29,695 bases of DNA from CADCTM01 sp049671305 (GCA_049671305.1 JBATUR010000076.1:1-29695); one strand, 5' to 3'; positions 1 to 7,301 are shown, numbered from the stretch's first letter. Numbers and translations are program-made. The notes: generated by a model not told the origin, from the letters alone.

Positions 1-38
1 AGGTTAACAAAGTAAATTTGACCTCTTTCAAGAGTCAT
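1..38 (-). CDS. PemK/MazF-like toxin, N-terminal fragment (cut by window edge)
   Basis: Reading the minus strand from an ATG at 38-36 gives MTLERGQIYFVN before the window ends. This matches the usual N-terminus of PemK/MazF-type mRNA interferase toxins, where a GxIYxVxL strand opens the fold. The start codon overlaps the stop of the upstream antitoxin-like gene in an ATGA arrangement (four shared bases), which is typical of translationally coupled toxin-antitoxin pairs. Only 12 residues are visible, so the family call rests on the N-terminal motif and the context. Everything downstream, including the catalytic residues, lies outside the window. Confidence 0.6.
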   Translation of the reverse strand, partial: MTLERGQIYFVN

Positions 39-286
39 AAACCTGATAAACCATCCATTTCAGTAATAGCAAACTCTTTATTAATTGCTGCTATTTCTGA
101 TTGAATATCTGGATCATTTGCCATTGCCCTAATTTGTGATTCCATATAAGTTACATCAGCGAGTTGATCTGCTGTAAGTTTCCTCACTTGAACTTTTTGA
201 TTAAGGCGTTCAAGCAACCACTGTTGTTCTTCTAGGGACAAAGCAAGGATAGAACGTTCAATTTCTAATAAATTCGGTGACACCAT
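35..286 (-). CDS. Antitoxin-like protein of a PemK/MazF-type pair
   Basis: An 83-residue, charged, probably mostly helical protein. Its N-terminal stretch (LEIERSILALSLEEQQWLLERL, residues 7-28, written here only as a description of a Leu/Glu-rich helix) resembles small cyanobacterial antitoxins encoded just before PemK/MazF toxins. I do not see a clear AbrB, RHH or HTH DNA-binding motif. The inferred role is binding and neutralising the toxin that starts four bases before this gene's stop. The gene starts with ATG at 286. The 150 bp upstream separates it from the end of the TPR gene, which lies on the same strand. Confidence in the reading frame is high; the antitoxin function is inferred mainly from the overlapping partner. 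Confidence 0.7.
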   Translation of the reverse strand: MVSPNLLEIERSILALSLEEQQWLLERLNQKVQVRKLTADQLADVTYMESQIRAMANDPDIQSEIAAINKEFAITEMDGLSGL

Positions 287-438
287 TTTAGTTATTTTGC
301 TAAGTCAATGTGTCTTTGTATATAGCAATTATACTTTCAAAAAAGTGCGGTTTTTGCAATCACACTTCAATATTACTAAATTGCGATTTTTTTCACTATT
401 GCTTACATCAAACTTAAGTAAAATCAACTCACAGTTTA

Positions 439-2094
439 CTAAAATACCCGTGTCTGCCACCACGGAGTATTTTTGGGTTCTTTCTGAAGCATTTTGACTT
501 CACTCTGAAGAGTTGGTATTTCTTCTAATATGGATTCTTTATAAAAGAGGCTAATTGCTTTCTGAAAATCTGCAATAGCTTCCTTTTTTTCTTCCTTCTC
601 CTTGCGGAGATAACCCCGTTTAACGTAGGCATAACCATAGTTAGGGTCAATCTTGATGACTTGATTATAGTCGGCAATGGCTCCCCGCTTGTCTCCCTTT
701 TCACTACGAACCCAACCTCGGTTGAAGTAAGCCTCAACACTGTTGGGTTCTATCTTGATGATTTGGGTATAATCTGCAACTGCACCATCATAATCTTTGA
801 TTGCAGTGCGAGTATTTGCACGCTTGAAGTAAGGAACGGTATCGTTAGGATTAATTTTGATAACTTCAGTAAAGTCAGCAATTGCGCCGTTATAATCTTC
901 TACTGCAATAAGAGCATCAGCACGCTGGAAGTAGAGTTGAGTATCATTAGGCTTAGTTTTGATCACCTCTGTGAAGTCAGAAATTGCTGCTTGATAATCC
1001 TCTAATTCAGAGGAAAGACAGCCTCGTATAAAATACGCCTCGATACAACTGGAATCAATTTTGATAACTTGGGTGTAATCTGTAACGGCGCTTTTGTAAT
1101 CCTCTAAGGCAATGAACACTTTACCTCGTCTGAAGTAGATATCGGCATCACTCGGATCGATTCTGATGCTTTGCGTGTAGTCCGAAATTGCCTCATTGTA
1201 ATCCTCCTGTGCGGCTAAAATATGCCCCCGATTACGATAAGCATCAACATAGCTAGGATCGATCTGGATTGTTTGGGTGTAATCTGCGATCGCTTCTTGA
1301 TAGTTGCCTATGTCAGAGTGGATACAGCCGCGCAAGTAGTAAGCTTCTACATATTGAGGATTGATTTTGATGGTTTGGGTGTAGTCTGCGAGCGCACTGT
1401 TGTAATCCTCTAGTGCAATGTAAGCCTTACCCCGCATGACGTAAATATCAGCATCATCAGGAACAAGCTGAATGGTCTGAGTATAATCTGCGATCGCTTC
1501 TTGATGGTTGCCTATGTCAGAGTGGATGCAGCCGCGCAAGTAGTAAGCTTCTACATATTGAGGATTAATTTCGATGGCTTGGGTGAAATCTTCAACAGCT
1601 TCCTCGTACTGTCCATTCTGAAGCTTCTCTATCCCTTTGTTTAAAAAGTCTTCCTCACTCTTGAAAAAATTGAGAACACCTGTAATTCCCCCTGTAATTC
1701 CCTTAGTTACGTTTCCGAATATAGACCCCGCACCGCTTGCTACATTTCCGGCAACAGACCCCGCATTTTTGGCTACGTTCTCAGCTACAGACCCCGCATT
1801 TTTTGCCACGTTTTCGGCAACAGAGCCAGCGCCCTTAGCCACATTTCCAGCTACAATCACTGTACCCTTTGCTACACCCTTAACTGTTGACTCTCCTTTT
1901 GCACCAGCAAGTGCACCAACAGCTAAGGCTAGAGGCACTGCGATAGGCGCAGTCACACCCAAAGTTCCTACTGCTGCCACTCCTCCTAATAATCCTGCAA
2001 CAGCTCCAACTCTAGCCCCAAATTGATTTTTGTTTGTAAGGTCATTGTTTAAACATTGTCTAGCTACACCAACAGCAATTTGTTCTGGTCTCAT
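439..2094 (-). CDS. TPR-repeat protein with N-terminal hydrophobic hairpin and 11-residue repeats
   Basis: A 551-residue protein in three parts. Residues about 26-66 are a Gly/Ala/Val-rich hydrophobic stretch with a Pro-containing turn (TAPIAVP), fit for a membrane hairpin. Residues 83-137 hold five 11-residue units of the type ENVAKNAGSVA. Residues about 147-521 are some eleven 34-residue tetratricopeptide repeats with the usual Y..RG....L.DY..A..DYTQ.I..NP pattern, a protein-interaction solenoid. The ATG at 2094 follows an AGGAG ribosome site. It is the last gene of a same-strand run after the genes at 2783-3289 and 2216-2746, 121 bp behind the nearer one. There is no signal peptide of ordinary form. 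Its function is unknown; a membrane-attached scaffold is an inference. Two adjacent pairs of TPRs are nearly identical at the DNA level, which shows recent internal duplication. Confidence 0.85.
   Translation of the reverse strand: MRPEQIAVGVARQCLNNDLTNKNQFGARVGAVAGLLGGVAAVGTLGVTAPIAVPLALAVGALAGAKGESTVKGVAKGTVIVAGNVAKGAGSVAENVAKNAGSVAENVAKNAGSVAGNVASGAGSIFGNVTKGITGGITGVLNFFKSEEDFLNKGIEKLQNGQYEEAVEDFTQAIEINPQYVEAYYLRGCIHSDIGNHQEAIADYTQTIQLVPDDADIYVMRGKAYIALEDYNSALADYTQTIKINPQYVEAYYLRGCIHSDIGNYQEAIADYTQTIQIDPSYVDAYRNRGHILAAQEDYNEAISDYTQSIRIDPSDADIYFRRGKVFIALEDYKSAVTDYTQVIKIDSSCIEAYFIRGCLSSELEDYQAAISDFTEVIKTKPNDTQLYFQRADALIAVEDYNGAIADFTEVIKINPNDTVPYFKRANTRTAIKDYDGAVADYTQIIKIEPNSVEAYFNRGWVRSEKGDKRGAIADYNQVIKIDPNYGYAYVKRGYLRKEKEEKKEAIADFQKAISLFYKESILEEIPTLQSEVKMLQKEPKNTPWWQTRVF
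1287..1566 (-). repeat. Near-identical 76-bp copies, 204 bp apart, inside the TPR array
   Basis: Bases 1287-1362 and 1491-1566 match at all but two of 76 positions. The 204-bp offset equals exactly two 34-residue TPR units, so the duplication keeps frame. The other TPR units in the gene are much more diverged from each other. This points to a recent in-frame duplication or gene conversion. Confidence 0.9.
1684..1848 (-). repeat. Five 33-bp units encoding 11-residue repeats
   Basis: Residues 83-137 of the TPR protein read as five 11-residue units: GNVAKGAGSVA, ENVAKNAGSVA twice, GNVASGAGSIF and GNVTKGITGGI. An 11-residue period fits an 11/3 helix lying on a membrane or unfolded in solution, as in the known 11-mer families alpha-synuclein and group 3 LEA proteins. 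No homology to either is claimed. Confidence 0.85.
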
Positions 2095-2215
2095 GTTGAT
2101 AAAACTCCTGTAAATTAAATAGCCAATTCTTCTAACAACACGACTATCTAGAAGTGTGAGTACTCTCTTACTAAGTCATGGTCTAGCCTTACCAGAATAT
2201 GGATTTCAGGTACAG

Positions 2216-2746
2216 TTATGATTTTACGGAATTAATTACATCTTCTACTAAATGATAAGCTTCCTTTAAGGGCATTTGACCACTTTCTACAGCGTTTATT
2301 AAACCCTGAGCATCCTGTGGACTGATTAGATCAAATTTCACTGGTTCTTTTAAGAAAATGTAAAATTGGTTTTTATCATTTTCCCCTAAATTAGAAGCTT
2401 TTTCTTTAGCTTCAATATCCCTTAGATTTTCCTCTATTTGAATTCGTATTTGATCTCTTTTCCCTTCGTCATAAGTGCCATCAAACAGCATCTTCTTGAT
2501 TCCTACAAGAGCCAGTCCACCTAGTGCAGCACCCCCAGCAACTACTGCTACTGGGGCTGCAACTGGGAGCAGCCCAAAGAACACAGCACTAGCTCCCAAA
2601 ACAGAAGCAGCATAGCCAGCACCAGCAGCACCTACAACACCAATCCCAATATTAGCTAAAATTCCTAGCCTATCCTGGGGATGTTTTTCCAGTTCTTCAA
2701 GTGCTTTAAGAAGTTGCTCTTTAGTTAGGGTTTTATTACCAAACAT
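2216..2746 (-). CDS. Unknown protein with Gly/Ala-rich membrane hairpin
   Basis: A 176-residue protein I do not recognise. Residues 1-28 form a charged helix (LTKEQLLKALEELEKHP). Residues about 29-86 are strongly hydrophobic and rich in Gly and Ala, with a break at LLPVAAP that suggests two membrane-crossing or membrane-dipping helices joined by a Pro turn. Residues about 87-176 are charged and look soluble, ending in a helix with LVEDVINSVKS. The ATG at 2746 follows AGGAG at good spacing. It lies 36 bp after the 168-residue gene and 121 bp before the TPR gene on the same strand, so the three are probably one operon. All three share the hydrophobic-hairpin design. Possible roles are membrane remodelling, a pore or a scaffold; none can be chosen from the sequence. 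Confidence 0.8.
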   Translation of the reverse strand: MFGNKTLTKEQLLKALEELEKHPQDRLGILANIGIGVVGAAGAGYAASVLGASAVFFGLLPVAAPVAVVAGGAALGGLALVGIKKMLFDGTYDEGKRDQIRIQIEENLRDIEAKEKASNLGENDKNQFYIFLKEPVKFDLISPQDAQGLINAVESGQMPLKEAYHLVEDVINSVKS

Positions 2747-2782
2747 ATCAGAACTCCTGATTTTAATTGATTTGACTTTTCT

Positions 2783-3289
2783 TTAGGCAGTAATGACGTT
2801 ACGGAAGATAGCATTGAAAACATCAATGAAGAGTTTGAAAAACTCTCTGGCAATTTCAATAATGTCTTGTGCAACTCCAATTATTCCCTCATTAACTTCT
2901 TTGCCTTTATCCAGTCTGTGTCCAGCGATCGCACCAATAGTTATCCCCAACACTGTTGCTAATGGTGCTAACACTGACCCTATAACTGGTACAGAATTCA
3001 CCAATAGTCCTACAGCAGCGCCTAGAGCAACTCCCATAACTAAATTAGGATGTGTCTTGATAAACTCCAGGATTTTAATTAAAACAATTTTTCCGACAGC
3101 GATAACTTTACTACCTACTTTTTTCGTATAGGTCATAAGTTCATGAAGTCTGATAGTTACCTCATGGGGCAAACCACTATCCACTAACCATGCATACAGC
3201 TCAGTGCTACTCATTGAATCAGCATCTACTTGCCATAAAGCCATCTTTAAATTTGCTTGTGCTGGTGATACTGTGATTTGTCCTGCCAT
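2783..3289 (-). CDS. Unknown protein with hydrophobic hairpin, first gene of the cassette
   Basis: A 168-residue protein of no family I recognise. The N-terminal 50 residues look soluble (TELYAWLVDSGLPHEV). Residues about 53-78 form a basic amphipathic stretch with several Lys. Residues about 79-124 are a Gly-rich hydrophobic hairpin with a turn at NSVPVIGSVLAP. A C-terminal amphipathic helix rich in Phe and Ile follows (FFKLFIDVFNAIF). The ATG at 3289 is preceded by AAAGGA at proper spacing. It is the first gene of the minus-strand run 2783-2216-439 and diverges from tldD, with a perfect 42-bp palindrome between them. The same hairpin design recurs in the next two genes. Function unknown. 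Confidence 0.8.
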   Translation of the reverse strand: MAGQITVSPAQANLKMALWQVDADSMSSTELYAWLVDSGLPHEVTIRLHELMTYTKKVGSKVIAVGKIVLIKILEFIKTHPNLVMGVALGAAVGLLVNSVPVIGSVLAPLATVLGITIGAIAGHRLDKGKEVNEGIIGVAQDIIEIAREFFKLFIDVFNAIFRNVITA

Positions 3290-3350
3290 TTTTTATTCCT
3301 TTAGAAACTTTTATTTATTACTCAACAGTGATACATATCAATATCATCGG

Positions 3351-3392
3351 GGAAATCCGGGTTTTTCCGCTTGCGGAAAAACCCGGATTTCC
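3351..3392. repeat. Perfect palindrome, 20-bp arms, between divergent genes
   Basis: GGAAATCCGGGTTTTTCCGC, a 2-base centre, then its exact reverse complement. It lies between two genes that point away from each other, and no T-run follows on either side, so it is not an ordinary terminator. Likely one copy of a dispersed palindromic repeat or a site that extrudes a cruciform. Confidence 0.9.
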
Positions 3393-3439
3393 TGAAACTT
3401 CTTCAAATCTTTATAATCAAATACGCTTGACACTCCCAC

Positions 3440-3499
3440 CCATAGTCAGCCAGCGCAATCGTTACAATACGAGATAAATCCCTAAAAAACTGACTATGG
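3440..3499 (+). promoter_or_regulatory. Inverted repeat enclosing the tldD start codon
   Basis: CCATAGTCAG (3440-3449) is the exact reverse complement of CTGACTATGG (3490-3499), which contains the tldD ATG. If the transcript starts upstream of 3440, the start codon could be held in a stem. A TACAAT box (3463-3468) lies in the loop; use of it would leave the left arm out of the mRNA. Only the repeat is certain; a regulatory role is a guess. Confidence 0.35.
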
Positions 3500-4986
3500 T
3501 ACAAGCACCAGCAGCAATTACTACCGCCACAGACCTCGCTACATTAGCAATAGAATTAATTAACCGTGCCGGATGCGAGTATGGAGATGTGCGTTTTGGC
3601 AATTATCGCACCCAAAATCTTTACGCACGCGATCGCTCTCTCAGCCAACTATCCGATAATGTTAGTTCCGGTTTTGGTGTGCGAGTCCTCCTCAACGGTG
3701 CATGGGGTTTCGCTGCCAGTCCCCTGAAAACCCCGACTGAAGTTGAACGTATTGTCGCCAAAGCTGTTGATATTGCCAAAGGTAGCCGTTTGTCGCAGCA
3801 AACTAAAGTACAATTAGCACCAGTTGCAGCTTACCGCGACACCTACATAACACCAATTGAAATTGATCCTTTCAGTGTTCCAATTAGCGAGAAAGCTGAC
3901 TTATTATTAGGTCTAAATGAACAGTTTTTAAGTTACAAAGAACGCGGCATCAAAAAAGCTTCATCTTATCTACGTTTTAGCCGCGAAGACAAAACTTTTG
4001 CCTCTACAATTGGCTCATTAATTCAACAAACCATCTATCGTAGTTATTCCGGTATGGGGTGTACTGCGATCGCTAATAATGATGCTCAAAGTCGCAACTA
4101 CGAACGCCCACCACTTAATAAAGGTTACGAGCATATTAACCCAACTGACCTGTTAAGCCAAGTCGAGCGCGTTGCCGAAGAAGCAATTGAAAAAGTTCAT
4201 GCACCCAAAGGTCCCTCTGGCATCCGTAGCACCTTAATTCTCAAACCAACAAATATTTGGTTAACCATTCATGAATCAGTTGGACATCCCACCGAACTTG
4301 ATCGAGTATATGGCTACGAATCCAACTTTGCAGGTACCAGTTTCGCCACCACTGACAAACTTAATAAACTACAATACGCCGCACCTTGGGTGAACTTTAA
4401 AGCCGATCGCACTCAACCGGGCGGACGTAGTACGATGGGTTATGACGATGAGGGCGTAAAATCACAAGATTGGTATATTGTCAAGGATGGCGTTTTAGTA
4501 GATTATCTCACCGATCGCGAAACCGCACACCGCCTCGGTCGTCCGACTAGTAACGGTAGCGCCTACGCCGATAGTTGGTCGAGTGTGCCGATGGTACGCA
4601 TTCCCAATTTAGGACTCGAACCGGGACCCGATGGCGACAGTCACACGGCAACGCTAGAGCAGATGATTGCAGGTACCGAGGATGGTATTTTAATCGACGG
4701 CATCGGCAGTTTTTCCATCGACCAACAACGGCGTAACTTTCAATTTGGCGGCGATGCCTTTTGGAAAGTGGAAAATGGCAAAGTAGTTGGAATGTTGAAA
4801 GATGTCACTTATCAGGCAATGACCACCGACTTTTGGAACAGCGTAGATGCCGTGGGACCCGCTTCTGAGCGTCAACAATGCGGTACAAATATGTGTGGTA
4901 AGGGGGAACCAATGCAGATTGCTCAAATGACTCATGCTTGCGTTCCGGTGCGAGTGCGAGATATTCAAATTGGCGGCGCGTCTTAA
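3496..4986 (+). CDS. tldD: Metalloprotease subunit TldD
   Basis: A 496-residue protein of the TldD/PmbA family, close to the usual length. The zinc-binding motif is HESVGH at residues 259-264 (H259, E260, H264), the HExxxH signature of the catalytic subunit. The C-terminal part keeps the family's GTNMCGKGEP stretch followed by the closing beta segment. TldD pairs with TldE to form a closed chamber that cleaves small unfolded peptides; in E. coli the pair processes microcin B17 and degrades CcdA. Its partner is encoded 503 bp downstream. The stop overlaps by four bases with the stop of the converging acetyltransferase gene. No clear ribosome site precedes the ATG, and an inverted repeat covers it. 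Confidence 0.95.
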   Translation: MVQAPAAITTATDLATLAIELINRAGCEYGDVRFGNYRTQNLYARDRSLSQLSDNVSSGFGVRVLLNGAWGFAASPLKTPTEVERIVAKAVDIAKGSRLSQQTKVQLAPVAAYRDTYITPIEIDPFSVPISEKADLLLGLNEQFLSYKERGIKKASSYLRFSREDKTFASTIGSLIQQTIYRSYSGMGCTAIANNDAQSRNYERPPLNKGYEHINPTDLLSQVERVAEEAIEKVHAPKGPSGIRSTLILKPTNIWLTIHESVGHPTELDRVYGYESNFAGTSFATTDKLNKLQYAAPWVNFKADRTQPGGRSTMGYDDEGVKSQDWYIVKDGVLVDYLTDRETAHRLGRPTSNGSAYADSWSSVPMVRIPNLGLEPGPDGDSHTATLEQMIAGTEDGILIDGIGSFSIDQQRRNFQFGGDAFWKVENGKVVGMLKDVTYQAMTTDFWNSVDAVGPASERQQCGTNMCGKGEPMQIAQMTHACVPVRVRDIQIGGAS

Positions 4987-5450
4987 ATTAGCAATTGCTT
5001 TTCCATTAAATAATTGATCAATGTTTCTCCTCGACAAAATACCTGTTGCTGCTGCACAACAGAAAAGCCCAGATGTTGGAAAAAAGGCTTGGCAGTAATA
5101 CTGGCTTCAGTAAATAATCGAGTCAAGCCTAAATTCAATGCTTTTTGTTCAATTGCCTGATAAATTTGCCGACCAATACCGCATCCTTGATAGTTTTTAT
5201 GGCAGTAGAAACAATCGATATGCCCATCTGATTCTAGCTCACCAAAACCGACAATTAAATCTGATTGATCAGCAACAAAAGTAAATCGCTTTGAGCAAAT
5301 TTCTGCCCAATTTCTGAAGTAAATATCCTCCGGCGCCCAAGCTTGGATTTGGCTAAGGGAGTAATCACGTTGATTAATTTCACGTACTGTATCGTGGAAC
5401 AAATGGGCAATTTGTTCGGCATCTTGTGGATGAAATAGCCGTATATTCAT
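4983..5450 (-). CDS. GNAT-family N-acetyltransferase
   Basis: A 155-residue single-domain GNAT enzyme that moves an acetyl group from acetyl-CoA to an unknown amine. The acetyl-CoA pyrophosphate loop is seen as QGCGIGR (residues 88-94) after a core strand ending in FYCHKNY, and the C-terminal part has the usual ITAKPFFQHLGF element (helix alpha-4/strand beta-6 region). The length fits a stand-alone GNAT of the YafP type, but the substrate cannot be told. It lies on the opposite strand between tldD and tldE, converging with tldD (stops overlap in TTAA) and diverging from tldE with 39 bp between the starts, so the gap to tldE must hold both promoters or lie within them. Confidence 0.88.
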   Translation of the reverse strand: MNIRLFHPQDAEQIAHLFHDTVREINQRDYSLSQIQAWAPEDIYFRNWAEICSKRFTFVADQSDLIVGFGELESDGHIDCFYCHKNYQGCGIGRQIYQAIEQKALNLGLTRLFTEASITAKPFFQHLGFSVVQQQQVFCRGETLINYLMEKQLLI

Positions 5451-5489
5451 GAGACTTCTTGTACAAATATTAATTGAATTTAACTACAG

Positions 5490-6854
5490 ATGAACACTAA
5501 AACCGAGATGAACTTAACAACAACACCGACAATTTTAAGTGAAGACCAGGCTTTATTCATAGTCGAAAAAGTCATCAAACAATCTGAGGCAGAAGGTGTA
5601 TTTGTCAGTCTTAATGCAGGCGAAGAATCTTTAAGCCGCTACTCAGAAAATCAGATGACGCAAAACATTAGTCGTACTAGACTTAGCCTCAGCGTTACTA
5701 GTTATTTTGGTAAAAAAAGTGCATCTAGTTCTACAACAGATTTAGACGAAGCAGCAATTAAAGAAACTATCCAACGCTCTCAAGAACTTGCTCGTGTTGC
5801 ACCAGAAGATCCAGAATGGATGCCCTTACTTGAACCTCAAACTTATGAAGATCGTACACCAGCTTTTGACTTTAAGACAGCCAATTTTTCACCTTTAGAA
5901 AGAGGAGAAATTGTCCAAAAAGTATGTGAAATGAGTGGTAATGCCGGGGTTGAAGGATCTGGAACCCTGAGTACAGAAGCCTTTGTGCGGGTAATAGGCA
6001 ACTCGTTGGGATTAAGAGCAAGCGATAGCGCAACTGAGGCTGATTTTAGCTTCACAGCACGTATCAAAGATGGCTCTAGTTGGGGAAAACGCACGGGTTT
6101 TGCAATCAACCAACTGCCGATAGAATCATTAACAGAATCACTAATCGAACGAGCATTATCCTCCCGTAGCCCTCGTGAAATCAAACCAGGCGTTTACCCA
6201 GTCGTCTTTAACGGCGCGGCTTTTGCCAGTTTACTGAGTTGGGTAATTTGGAATATGGATGCCAGGGCAGCAGATGAAGGGCGATCGTTTATGTCTCGTA
6301 GCGATGAGTTGGGAAAAGCCATCGGCAACCGCGTTGGTGAGCAAATGTTTAGCCCTTTAATACAAGTACAACGCAATCCCGCTCATCCGCTATTACAATT
6401 AGGAACTAGCTTTGGTGATGGTTTGAGCAATCATTTCACCGAAGTCATTAAAGATGGTGTGCCTCAAACCCTTTCCTATGGACGCTACTGGGCGCAACAA
6501 CAGGGCAAACAACCAACGGGCGCGATGTTTCCTATTGTTATGACTGGCTCGGATCAAAGCCTTACTGACTTGATTTCCCAAACTGAGCGCGGAATTTTGG
6601 TTAATCGTGCTTGGTATGTGCGTTATATCAATCCTCGCACTTTGGAAGTCACAGGCATGACCCGCGATGGTACATTTTGGATTGAGGATGGCAAAATTGC
6701 TTATCCCATTAAAAATTTGCGCTTCAATCAAAGTTTGCCGGAAATGTTAAATGCAGTTGATGCCCTAAGTACTGTGCAACGCTACGGCAGCAGTGTCGTG
6801 CCGGGAGTGCGGGTAAAGGCGTTCAATTTTACTAGTGTCACAGATAGTATTTAA
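5490..6854 (+). CDS. tldE: Metalloprotease subunit TldE/PmbA
   Basis: A 454-residue protein of the TldD/PmbA family that lacks the HExxxH motif, as expected for the non-catalytic TldE (PmbA) partner. Seen features are the N-terminal YSENQMTQNISRT stretch, a central RASDSATEADFSFTARIKDG strand region (residues 177-196) and the C-terminal end with VRVKAFNFTSV. With TldD it forms the heterodimeric peptide-degrading protease. The start at 5490 is followed by a second ATG at 5508 (residue 7); neither has a strong ribosome site. The gene is separated from tldD by a reverse-strand acetyltransferase, so the two subunits are probably transcribed apart here. Confidence 0.9.
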   Translation: MNTKTEMNLTTTPTILSEDQALFIVEKVIKQSEAEGVFVSLNAGEESLSRYSENQMTQNISRTRLSLSVTSYFGKKSASSSTTDLDEAAIKETIQRSQELARVAPEDPEWMPLLEPQTYEDRTPAFDFKTANFSPLERGEIVQKVCEMSGNAGVEGSGTLSTEAFVRVIGNSLGLRASDSATEADFSFTARIKDGSSWGKRTGFAINQLPIESLTESLIERALSSRSPREIKPGVYPVVFNGAAFASLLSWVIWNMDARAADEGRSFMSRSDELGKAIGNRVGEQMFSPLIQVQRNPAHPLLQLGTSFGDGLSNHFTEVIKDGVPQTLSYGRYWAQQQGKQPTGAMFPIVMTGSDQSLTDLISQTERGILVNRAWYVRYINPRTLEVTGMTRDGTFWIEDGKIAYPIKNLRFNQSLPEMLNAVDALSTVQRYGSSVVPGVRVKAFNFTSVTDSI

Positions 6855-6887
6855 AGTCATTTAAGGTATTAACGACGATATAACCAC

Positions 6888-6917
6888 TGTAGGGGCGTAC
6901 GGCTGTACGCCCCTACA
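6888..6917. repeat. Dispersed-type palindrome (TGTAGGGGCGTAC family)
   Basis: Arms TGTAGGGGCGTAC and GTACGCCCCTACA are exact reverse complements around GGCT. It lies 33 bp after tldE, with no T-run. Palindromes built on GTAGGGGCG are common between genes in Nostoc-like genomes. Confidence 0.88.
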
Positions 6918-7019
6918 ATATCCCAGAAAGGTCACTTGACAAAGTTGCATAATGTGCGTTTTCTACGGATTATTGCTGCTTACAGTTGAAGTACAAACTG
7001 TAGAGTTAAAAAAATTGCC

Positions 7020-7301
7020 ATGTTACTTACCCGCCAACAAGTCAAAGCCAGCAAACGAAATGCCCAACGTTTAGGGCAGTTACTTCAAGATGCTAGAAAG
7101 GAATTAGAGCAAAGTCTTGGTATTATTGAGCATACCGCGATCGCACAAGGATCATTAGGAAGCTCGGATATTTCTGACTCACAAAACGTCCATTCTCTCA
7201 TTGGCGATATTCTAACCATTGCCAATCGTTGGGAACAGTATAATCATTTTGAAATCGATGAAAAATTAACCGAAATTGAAGACAAACTTTACCAATATTA
7301 A
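7020..7301 (+). CDS. Small conserved-looking hypothetical protein
   Basis: A 93-residue soluble, mostly helical, charged protein that I do not recognise. Residues 1-40 form a Lys/Gln/Glu-rich helix that may coil (QQVKASKRNAQRLGQLLQDA, residues 6-25). A Ser/Gly/Asp-rich linker follows at about 44-56, then a second helix ending in EKLTEIEDKLYQY. There is no signal peptide or membrane segment. It stands alone after a palindromic repeat and converges with the lipoprotein gene, whose stop overlaps its own by four bases. The reading frame looks real because of the tight convergent packing and the coherent helical pattern. Confidence 0.65.
   Translation: MLLTRQQVKASKRNAQRLGQLLQDARKELEQSLGIIEHTAIAQGSLGSSDISDSQNVHSLIGDILTIANRWEQYNHFEIDEKLTEIEDKLYQY

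Noticed and set aside
318..334. GTATA...TATAC palindrome that resembles an NtcA site
   Set aside because: GTA and TAC are 11 bases apart rather than 8, and no gene start fits it.
1287..1566. Regular repeats that might suggest a CRISPR array
   Set aside because: They are in-frame TPR-coding units with no unique spacers. The tatC 33-bp array is rejected for the same reason.
1637..2026. 129-codon plus-strand frame with repeated residues
   Set aside because: It is the antisense shadow of the repeat region of the TPR gene, and its repeats mirror that coding sequence.
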